Source of the DNA: an uncultured Flavobacteriaceae bacterium
GTDB taxonomy: Bacteria > Bacteroidota > Bacteroidia > Flavobacteriales > Flavobacteriaceae
DNA length: 64,000 nucleotides
Direction: 5' to 3'
NCBI GenBank assembly: GCA_947489085.1
Contig: CANLCJ010000008.1
Location: 1-64,000, forward strand
In this document: piece by piece, positions 1-8,708 of the stretch
Numbering within the stretch: position 1 is the stretch's first letter
How the letters are laid out: every line of letters begins with the position of its first letter
Position numbers and translations under genes: made by a program
Notes under the pieces: model-generated
What the model was told of the DNA's origin: nothing
The model's input: only the letters and a program-made list of their open reading frames with translations
Databases searched by the model: none

Positions 1-108
1 AGGCGTCAGAAATGTGGAATTCTTTTTATTCAGACTAACTCAAATTTTTGCTTAAACACAACTTTTGGACTTGATCCGAGCAATTTCATAAAATTACACC
101 AAAAACGT

Positions 109-140
109 AAAAAAGCTTCCAGTAAATACTGAAAGCTTTT
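109..140 (-). terminator. Rho-independent terminator after tRNA-Cys
   Basis: Read on the minus strand, an inverted repeat built on AAAAGCTTTCAGTA and its near-perfect complement (one mismatch in the stem) is followed by a run of T. It begins about 5 nt downstream of the tRNA-Cys 3' end, so it most likely ends the tRNA transcript. Confidence 0.7.
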
Positions 141-144
141 GTTG

Positions 145-216
145 AGGCGTCGAGCGGAATCGAACCGCTGTAGCAGGTTTTGCAGACCTGTGCCTAAGCC
201 ACTCGGCCACGACGCC
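145..216 (-). tRNA. tRNA-Cys (GCA anticodon)
   Basis: The minus strand folds as a cloverleaf: 7-bp acceptor stem GGCGTCG/CGACGCC, a D arm, an anticodon loop reading CTGCAAA (anticodon GCA) and a T arm with GGTTCGATTCC. The discriminator base is T (U73), as expected for cysteine tRNA. CCA is not encoded, so it would be added after transcription. It inserts cysteine at UGC/UGU codons. A terminator hairpin follows immediately. Confidence 0.95.
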
Positions 217-295
217 AGTTAAATTCTTTTAAATACTACAATTTAAAAGATGACTGCAAATGTATAAAAAATTATGAGTTTGTAATCGTTAAAAA

Positions 296-658
296 TCACT
301 TTTTACGTCTATCGGTCATTTTTATCGTTACCTGTTCCGCATCGCCCCCAATTGGAGGATTTATTTTACTAATACAAACCGTTGCCTTTTTCACCATTTG
401 GTCTTCATTAAAAACCCGATCCAGTATGCGTTTAGCTACAGTCTCTAAAAGTTTAGAAGGGATACTCATTTCCTGCTTAATAACCTTATTTAAAAACACA
501 TAGTCTACAGTATCCTCAAGTGCATCTGTTTGCGATGAGGTTTTTAAATTGGCTTTTACCTTAATATCTACACGGTAATCGCTGCCTATTTTTGTTTCTT
601 CTTTTAAACATCCATGGTAAGCAAATACCCTTATATTTTCAACTTTTATTATTCCCAT
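296..658 (-). CDS. folB: Dihydroneopterin aldolase (FolB)
   Basis: FolB cleaves 7,8-dihydroneopterin to 6-hydroxymethyl-7,8-dihydropterin in cytoplasmic folate synthesis. The product is about 120 residues, the usual FolB size, and opens MGIIKVENIRVFAYHG, matching the family's first strand and the conserved glycine/glutamate region (YHGCLKEE). A later SKINPPIGG segment matches the C-terminal pterin-site loop with its lysine. The reading frame stays open to an upstream ATG at 700, but the 14 extra residues have no family counterpart, so I place the start at 658. It is divergent from glnS with about 100 bp between, room for two promoters. Neighbours are not folate genes. Confidence 0.85.
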   Translation of the reverse strand: MGIIKVENIRVFAYHGCLKEETKIGSDYRVDIKVKANLKTSSQTDALEDTVDYVFLNKVIKQEMSIPSKLLETVAKRILDRVFNEDQMVKKATVCISKINPPIGGDAEQVTIKMTDRRKK

Positions 659-760
659 TAGCACTGGTTTTAAGTCGGCAAAATTACCTAATTTTGTCAA
701 TACTTTTATTTAATTAGAGTAGTTTCTGTTTTTAAGAATTACGTATTGCAATAATTTTTT

Positions 761-2758
761 ATGTCTGAAGAAAGAAGATCACTAAATTTTATAGAACAAA
801 TTATAGAAGACGACTTATCTAACGGTATGTCTAAAGACCACTTACGGTTTAGATTTCCGCCAGAACCTAATGGATATTTACACATAGGCCACACTAAAGC
901 CATTGGTATTAGCTTTGGTTTGGGCGAATATTACAATGCACCTGTAAACCTTAGATTCGACGATACCAACCCTGCAAAGGAGGAGCAAGAGTATGTAGAT
1001 GCTATAAAACGCGATATTTCGTGGTTAGGTTACCAGTGGGATAAGGTTTTATTTTCTTCAGATTATTTTCAGCAATTATACGATTGGGCCCTTCTCTTTA
1101 TAAAAGAGGGTAAAGCCTATATCGACTCGCAAACCAGTGAAGCTATGGCAGAACAAAAAGGCACACCAACGCAACCTGGCGTAGATGGACCTTACCGAAA
1201 TAGGTCTGTAGCAGAAAATTTGGATTTGTTCGAACGTATGAAAGCAGGAGAATTTAGTGAAGGTGAGCACATTTTGCGAGCTAAAATAGACATGCAGCAC
1301 CCAAATATGCTTATGCGAGATCCTATAATGTATCGTGTAATAAATAAAGCACATCATAGAACAGGTAACGATTGGTGTATTTACCCTATGTACGATTGGA
1401 CGCATGGAGAAAGCGATTATATCGAACAGATTTCACACTCTTTATGTTCGTTAGAATTTAAGCCCCACAGAGAACTCTACGATTGGTTTTTAGATCATGT
1501 TGTAGATTCTAAAAAGATACGTCCTAAACAACGTGAATTTGCCCGGTTAAACCTCAGCTACACCATAATGAGCAAGCGTAAACTGCTTAAGCTGGTGGAA
1601 GATGGTATTGTTAATGGCTGGGACGATCCCAGAATGCCTACAATTTCTGGTTTAAAGCGCAGAGGCTATACACCTGCTGCCATAAGAAAATTTGTAGAAA
1701 CAGTTGGTGTTGCCAAACGCGATAATGTTATAGATGTGTCGCTTTTAGAGTTTTGCATTCGTGAAGATTTAAATAAAATAGCACCGAGGGTTATGGCTGT
1801 TTTAGATCCTGTAAAGCTTGTAGTAACCAACTACCCTGAAGATAAAGAAGAGTGGTTCGATGCCGAAAACAATCCTGAAGACGAGAATGCTGGATTTAGA
1901 AAAGTACCTTTTTCTAAAAACCTGTACATAGAAAGGGCTGACTTTAAAGAAGAAGCCAGCAGCAAGTTTTTTAGATTAAAATTAGGAGGCGAAGTACGTT
2001 TAAAAAATGCTTATATAGTAAAAGCTAATCATGTTGAAAAAGATGCCAGTGGTACCGTTACCGAAATACACTGTACCTATTCTGAAGACGCTTCTAAAAA
2101 AGTAAAAGGCACCTTACATTGGGTATCCATATCTCACGCAATAACGGCACAGGTTAGGGAGTACGATAGATTATTTAACAACGAAGCACCAGATGCTCAT
2201 GCAGATAAAGATTTCATGGATTTTGTTAACCCTAATTCCTTAAAAACTATAACTGCTTTTGTGGAGCCAAGTTTAAAAACAGCCAAAATAGGAGAGCGTT
2301 ACCAGTTTCAACGCTTGGGTTATTTTAATGTAGATAATGATACAACTTCAGCTAATTTAGTATTTAATAAAACGGTTGGACTGCGAGATACTTGGGCAAA
2401 AGTAAAGCCTAAACAAAATGAAACTCAGCAAAAACAACCACAGCAAAATAACAGACCGCCTATAGAGCAGATAAAATCCTATGGCAAGAAATACGATAGA
2501 ATGCCAGAAGATAAGCAAGCCAAGGCAAAGGCTGAAATTATAGAATTGGCACAGCAAGTAAGTTACGACGATGTAGCTCCTTTGTTCAATACATCTGTTA
2601 AAAAATCTGGCACACGTATCATCACCATGATTACACTTGGGGTTTTGTTGAAAAATGGACTTGAAAAAAATGAAGCTGTAACAGCTTTTATTTCTAAAGC
2701 ACTAGAAGACAAAAACACGCTTTTAGTTGAAGAAGCTAAGGCTCTAACTGCCCTTTAA
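761..2758 (+). CDS. glnS: Glutaminyl-tRNA synthetase with C-terminal extension
   Basis: This class I aminoacyl-tRNA synthetase charges tRNA-Gln with glutamine in the cytoplasm. The HIGH signature is at residues 41-44 within PPEPNGYLHIGHTKA, and the KMSKS-equivalent reads TIMSKRKL near residue 270. The WGDDP-type region (NGWDDPRMPT) is characteristic of the GlnRS branch and separates it from GltX, encoded separately at 8709-10220. At 665 residues it is about 110 longer than the E. coli enzyme. A Gln-rich linker near residue 550 joins an extra helical domain of about 100 residues. Some GlnRS enzymes carry a YqeY-like C-terminal domain, but I cannot confirm that similarity here. Confidence 0.95.
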   Translation: MSEERRSLNFIEQIIEDDLSNGMSKDHLRFRFPPEPNGYLHIGHTKAIGISFGLGEYYNAPVNLRFDDTNPAKEEQEYVDAIKRDISWLGYQWDKVLFSSDYFQQLYDWALLFIKEGKAYIDSQTSEAMAEQKGTPTQPGVDGPYRNRSVAENLDLFERMKAGEFSEGEHILRAKIDMQHPNMLMRDPIMYRVINKAHHRTGNDWCIYPMYDWTHGESDYIEQISHSLCSLEFKPHRELYDWFLDHVVDSKKIRPKQREFARLNLSYTIMSKRKLLKLVEDGIVNGWDDPRMPTISGLKRRGYTPAAIRKFVETVGVAKRDNVIDVSLLEFCIREDLNKIAPRVMAVLDPVKLVVTNYPEDKEEWFDAENNPEDENAGFRKVPFSKNLYIERADFKEEASSKFFRLKLGGEVRLKNAYIVKANHVEKDASGTVTEIHCTYSEDASKKVKGTLHWVSISHAITAQVREYDRLFNNEAPDAHADKDFMDFVNPNSLKTITAFVEPSLKTAKIGERYQFQRLGYFNVDNDTTSANLVFNKTVGLRDTWAKVKPKQNETQQKQPQQNNRPPIEQIKSYGKKYDRMPEDKQAKAKAEIIELAQQVSYDDVAPLFNTSVKKSGTRIITMITLGVLLKNGLEKNEAVTAFISKALEDKNTLLVEEAKALTAL

Positions 2759-2840
2759 TTTGCTAATACAGAATGCTAAAAGGCGGTTTCTAAAACGTTA
2801 TTTTTCGTATTTTTAAGTACTAATCAAAACCAAAGTAATT

Positions 2841-3317
2841 ATGAAATTTAATCTAATAGCCATTTTTGTTGCAGCCTTAGTACCTATGATTCTTGGATTT
2901 ATCTGGTATGGGCCTCTACTTTTTAAGAAGGCATGGATGCAAGAATCTGGTGTTACAGAAGAAAAAATTAAGGCCACTAACATGCCTGTGGTTTTAGGAA
3001 TTTCTCTACTATTTGCCGTTATGCTTGCTTTTTTCACGCAGTTTTTAGTGGTACACGAAATGGGCGTTTTTGGGATGACGGAAGGCCAATTAGATGGCGA
3101 AACAGCCAAAGCGTTTTTAGCAGAATGGTCTGGAAAGTATAGAAGTTTCGGGCATGGCGCCATACATGGTGCAATGGCTGGTATTATGTTTGTATTACCT
3201 ATTATGGCTACAAATGGACGCTTTGAACATAAAAGCTGGAAACTCATTTTTATAAACGTTGGTTACTGGGTGGTTACCTTAGCTGTAATGGGTGCTATAA
3301 TAGGAGGATGGGTTTAA
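2841..3317 (+). CDS. DUF1761 family small membrane protein
   Basis: A 158-residue integral membrane protein with about four hydrophobic segments (around residues 3-25, 50-70, 108-125 and 136-157). The N-terminal pattern of a hydrophobic helix ending in IWYGPLLFKKAWM is typical of the DUF1761 family, which has no established function. It sits alone between glnS and a GNAT-fold protein and is followed by a terminator hairpin at 3341-3378, so it probably forms a single-gene unit. Acidic residues lie between helices 2 and 3. No catalytic motif is visible. Confidence 0.75.
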   Translation: MKFNLIAIFVAALVPMILGFIWYGPLLFKKAWMQESGVTEEKIKATNMPVVLGISLLFAVMLAFFTQFLVVHEMGVFGMTEGQLDGETAKAFLAEWSGKYRSFGHGAIHGAMAGIMFVLPIMATNGRFEHKSWKLIFINVGYWVVTLAVMGAIIGGWV

Positions 3318-3340
3318 TTTTGCATAAAAATAACAAACAA

Positions 3341-3378
3341 AAAGACTGGAGATCGCTGTATTTTCAGTCTTTAATTTT
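3341..3378 (+). terminator. Hairpin terminator after DUF1761 gene
   Basis: AAAGACTG and CAGTCTTT pair across a loop of about 16 nt, followed by a T-rich stretch. The hairpin lies 24 nt after the DUF1761 stop. It ends just before the TTG start of the next gene, so it separates the two transcripts or attenuates read-through. Confidence 0.55.
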
Positions 3379-3381
3379 ATA

Positions 3382-4533
3382 TTGATACATCATAAAATTT
3401 ATACAACTGTAAGTGCTATTCCTAAAACTTGGGAAAACCTTGCTGTGAATGATATTTTTCTTCAGAAAACCTATTTAAAAAGTATAGAAAGCGCTGCACC
3501 CAATAATATTAGTTTGTATTATGTTGGGGTTTTTAAAAACGACACGCTGGTAGGCATAGCACTTGTACAACGCGTGCAACTTTACTTAAAAGATTTGTTT
3601 AGAACTACAAAAGTATCTTGCCTTAAAACTTTAGCTCAAAATGCACTTTCTAAAGTTTTAAAAGGAAACGTACTTGTTGTTGGCAATGTGATGCACACTG
3701 GACAACATGGCATTGCTGTAGACCAAAAACAACTTTCTGTTTCTGAGTTTTATACTGAAATTTTTAACGCTATAGCTGTTTTAAAAGCTACGATAAAAAC
3801 TGAATTTCGTAAAACGGTACGTATAATCCTTTTTAAAGATTTTTTTAAAGATGATAGCTTTGCACACCTGCCTAGCCTAAAACAACAAGCTCTACACACC
3901 GCTACTGTGCAGCCTAATATGGTAATGCCTATAAGGGTTCATTGGGATACAACGGCAGCTTATGTAGCAAACATGACTAAAAAATACAGATCCAGATACA
4001 AACGCGCCAGAAAAAAACTTGATGGTGTTGTTTGCAAAGAACTGGATTTAAATACCATAAAACTAAATGCTAAACAATTACATGCATTATACCTTAATGT
4101 AAGTAAAAATGCAAGTATTAACACTTTTACGTTACCAGAACAGCACTTTTTAAGCTTTAAAACACATTTGGGTGATCGTTTTAAGGTGTTTGGGTATTAT
4201 CTAGACCAAAAACTTATCGGTTTTTTTACGCTGCTAGAAAATGGTAAAAATTTAGAAACTTATTTTCTGGGTTACGACATGGCGCAGCAACAAACCCACC
4301 AACTGTACTTAAATATGCTTTACGACATGGCGTCTTATGGTATTGCAAATGGTTTTTCTTCTATAATCTACGCCCGCACTGCTATGGAAATTAAAAGCTC
4401 TGTGGGCGCCGAAGCCCGCAGCATGACGCTTTACTTAAAACATACTAGTAAGGTCTTAAATTTAGCCTTAAAACCTGTTTTTCGCTTTATGAATCCAAAA
4501 AAAGATTGGCAAGAACGCCATCCTTTTAATTAA
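3382..4533 (+). CDS. GNAT/FemAB-fold acyltransferase-like protein
   Basis: A 383-residue soluble protein with two GNAT-like halves, resembling the FemAB/peptidoglycan-recognition-type acyltransferase group. Seen in the sequence: an N-terminal half with repeated beta-rich segments (NISLYYVGVFKNDTLVGIALVQ), a basic helix near residues 200-220 (TKKYRSRYKRARKK) like those that contact a polyanionic substrate, and a C-terminal half with the acyl-CoA-type pattern FKVFGYYLDQKLIGFFTL. The start is TTG; no in-frame ATG is close by. The substrate is unknown; peptidoglycan precursor or a lipid/amino-acyl acceptor are both possible. The short distance to the hairpin upstream suggests its own expression. 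Confidence 0.6.
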   Translation: MIHHKIYTTVSAIPKTWENLAVNDIFLQKTYLKSIESAAPNNISLYYVGVFKNDTLVGIALVQRVQLYLKDLFRTTKVSCLKTLAQNALSKVLKGNVLVVGNVMHTGQHGIAVDQKQLSVSEFYTEIFNAIAVLKATIKTEFRKTVRIILFKDFFKDDSFAHLPSLKQQALHTATVQPNMVMPIRVHWDTTAAYVANMTKKYRSRYKRARKKLDGVVCKELDLNTIKLNAKQLHALYLNVSKNASINTFTLPEQHFLSFKTHLGDRFKVFGYYLDQKLIGFFTLLENGKNLETYFLGYDMAQQQTHQLYLNMLYDMASYGIANGFSSIIYARTAMEIKSSVGAEARSMTLYLKHTSKVLNLALKPVFRFMNPKKDWQERHPFN

Positions 4534-4594
4534 AGTTCATTATTTTTAAGTATTACTCATTATTTACGACTTAATTAGCTAAACCCTGTTTATT

Positions 4595-5107
4595 ATGAAG
4601 CGATTACTAACATTTCTCTTTGCAATTCCTTTCTTAGGAATGTCTCAAGATATGAATAACGAAAAATTACAAGAAATATATACTGCGGTTAGCGATTCTA
4701 TTAATGGCAGATTAGGCGGTTGGCAATTTTTTGTAAACAATACACCTATTATCTCCATTACAGACGAGAGCCATAATAGAATGCGCATTATTTCCCCTAT
4801 TCGAGAGGCTAATGGTTTAAACGAAGAATTGATACAAGCTGCTTTAGTGGCAAATTTTCACACAGCATTAGATGTTAAATACGCCGTTTCAGAGGGTGTA
4901 CTCTGGTCTGTGTTTATTCATCCTTTAAGAGAACTGTCTCAACACCAAGTAGAAGACGCCGTTAACCAAGTGTACCAAGCTAATATTAATTTTGGAACCA
5001 CATTTGCGAGTACGTCTTTAAGTTTTCCTGGTCGTGCTAGAGGACAGGAGGGTATTGGAGAAGAAGAGGAAGCTCCAGAAGAGGAGATTGAATTCAAAAA
5101 ATCTTAA
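4595..5107 (+). CDS. Secreted YbjN/CesT-like hypothetical protein
   Basis: A 170-residue protein with a short signal peptide (hydrophobic residues 4-16, probable cleavage after MSQ). The mature part reads like the alpha/beta fold of YbjN or type III chaperone-like proteins, with helix, three strands, a helix with NGLNEELIQAALVANF, and a final helix. That assignment is fold-level and tentative. The C-terminus is strongly acidic (EEEEAPEEE). It is convergent with the next gene, and a shared terminator lies at 5111-5145. The function is unknown. Confidence 0.55.
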   Translation: MKRLLTFLFAIPFLGMSQDMNNEKLQEIYTAVSDSINGRLGGWQFFVNNTPIISITDESHNRMRIISPIREANGLNEELIQAALVANFHTALDVKYAVSEGVLWSVFIHPLRELSQHQVEDAVNQVYQANINFGTTFASTSLSFPGRARGQEGIGEEEEAPEEEIEFKKS

Positions 5108-5110
5108 TAC

Positions 5111-5145
5111 AAAAAAGCCCTTTAGAAAAAAACTAAAGGGCTTTT
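5111..5145. terminator. Bidirectional terminator between convergent genes
   Basis: A strong stem of AAGCCCTTTAG with CTAAAGGGCTT is flanked by A- and T-runs on both sides, so it can end transcription from the rightward gene at 4595 and the leftward gene at 5159. Confidence 0.85.
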
Positions 5146-5158
5146 TGTACTGTACGCT

Positions 5159-5692
5159 TTAAAAACGCTTTCTTGTCACGACATCTTTCGGTATGTCTAA
5201 ACTGGTTTTATAATCTGGGAAAAATACATTTCCCATTTCTCCTTTTAATTCTCTAGCTTTAAAAAACACCCAAATTTTGGCCGCATCGTTATAAGTGCCT
5301 ATAAGGTAATTTTTAGATTTTGTTCTGGCATTATCTTTTTTAATTTGGTCGTAACTTTCAACCAAACATCTGTATTCTCCATTTTCAAAAACAACATTCG
5401 AAACCGATTTTACATTCGACTTCTCATACGCTGTTTTATTATTAGATTTAAAACTTGCGTAACTTGTTTTTAAATTTTCTAAAACTTTTGCTGTGCCACC
5501 ACTGCCATTAATAATTGATGGGTGGGTGTGCTTTACAACAGTTTCGTAATCGAGCTTAACTTTTGCCTTGCTGTACAACTTGGCATCGCGTAAAGCAGAA
5601 GCTTTTAATTCTTCTTTTGTTTGCGCAAACGTAGAGCTGCTTAACATTAAAAGTAAAGCTAATAGTAGGTAAGAGGCTTTTTTAATCATCAC
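5159..5692 (-). CDS. Secreted hypothetical protein (NTF2-like candidate)
   Basis: A 177-residue exported protein. The signal peptide is clear (basic MMIKK, leucine-rich core to residue 22, cleavage after TFAQ). The mature domain starts with a helix and the segment KLDYETVVKHTHPSIINGSGG, then a strand-rich part (YRCLVESYDQIKK; KIWVFFKAREL), which resembles NTF2/SnoaL-like folds. No catalytic residues can be assigned. Its start overlaps the end of the band-7 gene by 11 nt, so both are co-transcribed leftward. That coupling suggests a shared envelope role, but nothing specific is shown. Confidence 0.6.
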   Translation of the reverse strand: MMIKKASYLLLALLLMLSSSTFAQTKEELKASALRDAKLYSKAKVKLDYETVVKHTHPSIINGSGGTAKVLENLKTSYASFKSNNKTAYEKSNVKSVSNVVFENGEYRCLVESYDQIKKDNARTKSKNYLIGTYNDAAKIWVFFKARELKGEMGNVFFPDYKTSLDIPKDVVTRKRF

Positions 5693-6614
5693 TATTTTTC
5701 TTTTTGGGTTTATTATTTTTCATGGCTTCTCCAATTTGGTTACTTGCTGTAAAACTGGCCACCATATCGTTTAACATATTGCTACCTGCTTGAGGCGCAT
5801 TGGGGAGTAGTATTAAGTTACTATTGGTTTCTTCTCCTAGAGATTGTAAAGTATCGTAATGCTGTGTAACAACAATAAGTGCAGAAGCTTCTTGGCTATT
5901 TATGCCAACACGGTTTAATACTTCAACAGATTCTTCTAATCCACGAGCAATTTCACGGCGCTGATCTGCTATACCTTGACCTTGTAAACGTTTGCTTTCT
6001 GCTTCGGCTTTTGCTTTTTCTACAATTAGTATCCGTTGTGCATCACCTTCAAATTGTGCTGCTATTTTTTCCCTTTCGGAAGCGTTAATACGGTTCATAG
6101 CTTCTTTTACTTGGGCGTCTGGATCTATATCTGTAACTAAGGTTTTTATAATATCGTAGCCATACTCAATCATAGCATCGTTCAATTCCGATTTAACAGC
6201 TATAGCAATATCGTCCTTTCTCACAAAAACATCATCCAGTTTCATTTTTGGTACTTCGGCACGTACCACATCAAATACGTAACTTGTTATTTGGTCGTGC
6301 GGGTAATCTAGCTTATAAAATGCATCGTATACCTTTTCGCGAATTACTTTGTATTGCACAGAAACTTTTAAACGTACAAAAACATCATCTTTAGTTTTTG
6401 TTTCTATAATAACATCTAGTTGCTGTATTTTAAGGCTTAATTTTCCTGCGATGCGATCCACCAAAGGTATCTTTAATTGCAAACCAGAATGGCGAATACT
6501 TTGAAACTTACCAAACCGCTCTATAATACCTGCTGTTTGCTGTTTAATAATAAAAAAGGCAGATATTAAAACGACTACTGCAAATACCAAAACGGGAATA
6601 AATAAAAAACTCAT
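5682..6614 (-). CDS. SPFH/band-7 (stomatin-like) membrane protein
   Basis: A 310-residue protein of the SPFH (stomatin/prohibitin/flotillin/HflC) family. One N-terminal TM helix (residues 3-25) is followed by the band-7 domain opening QQTAGIIERFGKFQS, the conserved core KLSLKIQQLDV and YKVIREKVYDAFYKL, then a long Ala/Glu/Lys coiled coil (about 175-225, EREKIAAQFEGDAQ to AEAESKRLQGQG). Such proteins oligomerise into membrane microdomain scaffolds and often regulate proteases. No NfeD-type partner is encoded alongside. It is the first gene of a two-gene leftward unit with the secreted protein at 5159. Confidence 0.9.
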   Translation of the reverse strand: MSFLFIPVLVFAVVVLISAFFIIKQQTAGIIERFGKFQSIRHSGLQLKIPLVDRIAGKLSLKIQQLDVIIETKTKDDVFVRLKVSVQYKVIREKVYDAFYKLDYPHDQITSYVFDVVRAEVPKMKLDDVFVRKDDIAIAVKSELNDAMIEYGYDIIKTLVTDIDPDAQVKEAMNRINASEREKIAAQFEGDAQRILIVEKAKAEAESKRLQGQGIADQRREIARGLEESVEVLNRVGINSQEASALIVVTQHYDTLQSLGEETNSNLILLPNAPQAGSNMLNDMVASFTASNQIGEAMKNNKPKKKNSDD

Positions 6615-6643
6615 AAGCTGTATTGTTAAAAGATTAATAATGG

Positions 6644-6669
6644 TTGGTGATTAATTTAATTTATATTTG
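6644..6669 (+). promoter_or_regulatory. Candidate Bacteroidota promoter for the barrel gene
   Basis: TATATTTG at 6662-6669 fits the Bacteroidota -7 consensus TAnnTTTG, and a TTG at 6644 could be the -33 element, though the 15-nt spacing is short. It lies about 20 nt upstream of the ATG at 6690. Confidence 0.45.
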
Positions 6670-6689
6670 GTATTTAAACCCTAAATATA

Positions 6690-7376
6690 ATGAAAATTAA
6701 TAGGTTTTTCATATTAGTAGTGTCTGTACTATGTTTTGTTACAAATATTCAGGCACAAAAAAAAGGTAGAGTTCGTATCACCAATGGTTTTTCCATACAA
6801 GGTGGTGCCACACTTTTCGATATTATTACAGATAACTTTGAAACCTCTCAAGGTGTTGGTTTTTTGGGTGGGCTTCATGCTACAGTAGACCTGCCTCATA
6901 AATGGTACAACGTAAGTCTTGGTATGTTATTTTCTCAAAATAACATAGGTATATCTGCTAGACCTGCCTTATTGAGTACACAGCGTGATTTTATAGATTT
7001 TAAAGTTTTAGCTGTACAATTAAATCCTTTATTTCATATAAAGCTATTGCCTAAGCACATTACAATACAACTTGGACCTTCGTTTCAATACAATGGAGAA
7101 TTAGAGTTGGACGATAGGGCACAAGAGGGGTATTTTATTACCAATTATACCAGTCTAAGGGCAGCTGATATTACACCCATTTCGCAAATTAATGTAAATG
7201 GTGTTCTTGGAGTGTCTCTCGGTTTTAAAAATTTTAAAGTAAAGGCTCAATATTTTTATGGGTTTACAAATACCTTAAAAAATTTAGATGATGAAGATTT
7301 AAATACTTTAGGAGGAGCGTCTGAATTTGAAGGCAATACCAGCGTTTTGGTAGTAGGAGCAGAGCTGTCTTTTTAG
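6690..7376 (+). CDS. Outer-membrane beta-barrel protein (PorT-like)
   Basis: A 228-residue secreted protein. The signal peptide (MKINRFFILVV to NIQAQ) is followed by repeated amphipathic strands of alternating hydrophobic residues (FSIQGGATLF, KWYNVSLGMLF, HITIQLGPSFQY, FKVKAQYFYGF), ending in a strand with terminal Phe (VLVVGAELSF), the classic outer-membrane insertion signal. This matches the small 8- to 10-strand barrel families common in Bacteroidota (PorT/OMP_b-brl type). The ligand is unknown. It is convergent with the GH43 gene, with only 4 bp between the stops. Confidence 0.75.
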   Translation: MKINRFFILVVSVLCFVTNIQAQKKGRVRITNGFSIQGGATLFDIITDNFETSQGVGFLGGLHATVDLPHKWYNVSLGMLFSQNNIGISARPALLSTQRDFIDFKVLAVQLNPLFHIKLLPKHITIQLGPSFQYNGELELDDRAQEGYFITNYTSLRAADITPISQINVNGVLGVSLGFKNFKVKAQYFYGFTNTLKNLDDEDLNTLGGASEFEGNTSVLVVGAELSF

Positions 7377-7380
7377 GTGT

Positions 7381-8688
7381 TTAGTTAAATTTTATCCAAT
7401 CTAACTTAAAAGTACTGTCTTTTGTACCTTTAAACACAAGGTATAAATCTGTTACGCCTTTAGTTGTATTTATATTACAAGAATGGGTTTTAAAACCTTC
7501 TGTGGCTAAACTTCTACCTAATTTTAGTTTTCCTAAACATTTACCGTTTATAGCGCCAACCCTAAATTCTACAGTTCCCTTTATGCCTGTATATGCTAGG
7601 TGTGCTAGAATACTTGTATATGGTGCATCTATGGTAACTTTGGCAAATTTTATCCAATCTTGAGGCGCAATATTAGAAAGGTAAAACCCTGTTTTTGCAG
7701 TACCTCTTTTATTAATATTGCCCTGTTTTTCGTAATACCACTCTGCCTCAATCGTATCCCAATTGGCATTATATTGGCCCACACCTACATTAAAATGTGC
7801 GTCTAAAAATTTAGTGTCTGTTACTATTTGGCCTGTATTGTCTATATGACAATAACTTATTATAGATTCTCGATATTTAAAGCCCTTGGTAATGTAATAA
7901 CACCAAATATGGTAAAATTGTCCTTTCCAATTAAAAAAACTGCCGTGAGCAAACTCGTTTAAACCATAGCCTTCTCCCACAGCACCTACGCTTCTATATG
8001 GGCCATAAATGTGTTTAGACGTAGCATAATCGCGCCCCCAGCTCAAGTAGTAGGTATCGTTATGTTTAAACAGGTAATTTTTATCCATCCATTGCGGAGC
8101 TGCTTTCCATGCCTTCCCCGTTATTGTAATGGGTTTTGGCGTTTCTGCAACAGAAATCATATCTGCGTTTAGTTGTGCTATATGAAATCCACCGCCAGCT
8201 TTATCGCCATAAATAAGATATGCTGTTTTTAAGGAATCGTTTTCTATAAAAACGGTTGGGTCGTGCATAGGAGATACCAAGGGTTTTCCTAACGCATCAG
8301 CAAAAGGACCTGTTGGTTGTGGTGCCTTCATAACACCAACGCCACGTTTTCTATCTGAAAAATAGAAGTAATATTTACCATTTTTAACAGCAGCATCACT
8401 AGCCCAACAATCTGTAGAATTGTTATCCATATAATTGCTTTCTGGACTAATGGTGGTTCTATGTTTCCAATTGATAAGATCTGTAGAAGAGAACACGCGC
8501 CAGTCTTTCATAACCCATGTTTTAGCTTTAGGGTTGGCATCGTGGCCACTATATAAAAAAAGGGTGTCGTTAAACACCCTTATATGTGGATCGGATACAC
8601 CCATGTTTTTAATAATGGGGTTTTGTGCATGTACCGTAAACGTTGAAATAGCTAGAAGAAATTGTGCTATGGCGTTCTTTAAATACAT
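7381..8688 (-). CDS. GH43 family glycoside hydrolase with C-terminal CBM6-like domain
   Basis: A secreted 435-residue enzyme expected to release arabinose or xylose units from plant or algal polysaccharides. After a signal peptide (cleavage near HAQ, residues 20-22) comes a five-bladed propeller with GH43-type acids: the general-base Asp33 in GVSDPHIRVF, the pKa-modulating Asp in MHDPTVF and the general-acid Glu in GYGLNEFAHGSFF. Residues from about 310 to the end form a beta-sandwich typical of CBM6 (AEWYYEKQG to FKLDWIKFN). It lies 20 nt downstream of gltX with no polysaccharide-utilisation genes around it. The exact substrate cannot be read from sequence. Confidence 0.85.
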   Translation of the reverse strand: MYLKNAIAQFLLAISTFTVHAQNPIIKNMGVSDPHIRVFNDTLFLYSGHDANPKAKTWVMKDWRVFSSTDLINWKHRTTISPESNYMDNNSTDCWASDAAVKNGKYYFYFSDRKRGVGVMKAPQPTGPFADALGKPLVSPMHDPTVFIENDSLKTAYLIYGDKAGGGFHIAQLNADMISVAETPKPITITGKAWKAAPQWMDKNYLFKHNDTYYLSWGRDYATSKHIYGPYRSVGAVGEGYGLNEFAHGSFFNWKGQFYHIWCYYITKGFKYRESIISYCHIDNTGQIVTDTKFLDAHFNVGVGQYNANWDTIEAEWYYEKQGNINKRGTAKTGFYLSNIAPQDWIKFAKVTIDAPYTSILAHLAYTGIKGTVEFRVGAINGKCLGKLKLGRSLATEGFKTHSCNINTTKGVTDLYLVFKGTKDSTFKLDWIKFN

Positions 8689-8708
8689 ACTTTTATTTAT
8701 GTGCTGTT

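Noticed and set aside
2813-3247. 144-residue minus-strand frame opposite DUF1761
   Set aside because: The plus-strand frame has clear TM helices and family wording; the minus frame is its shadow.
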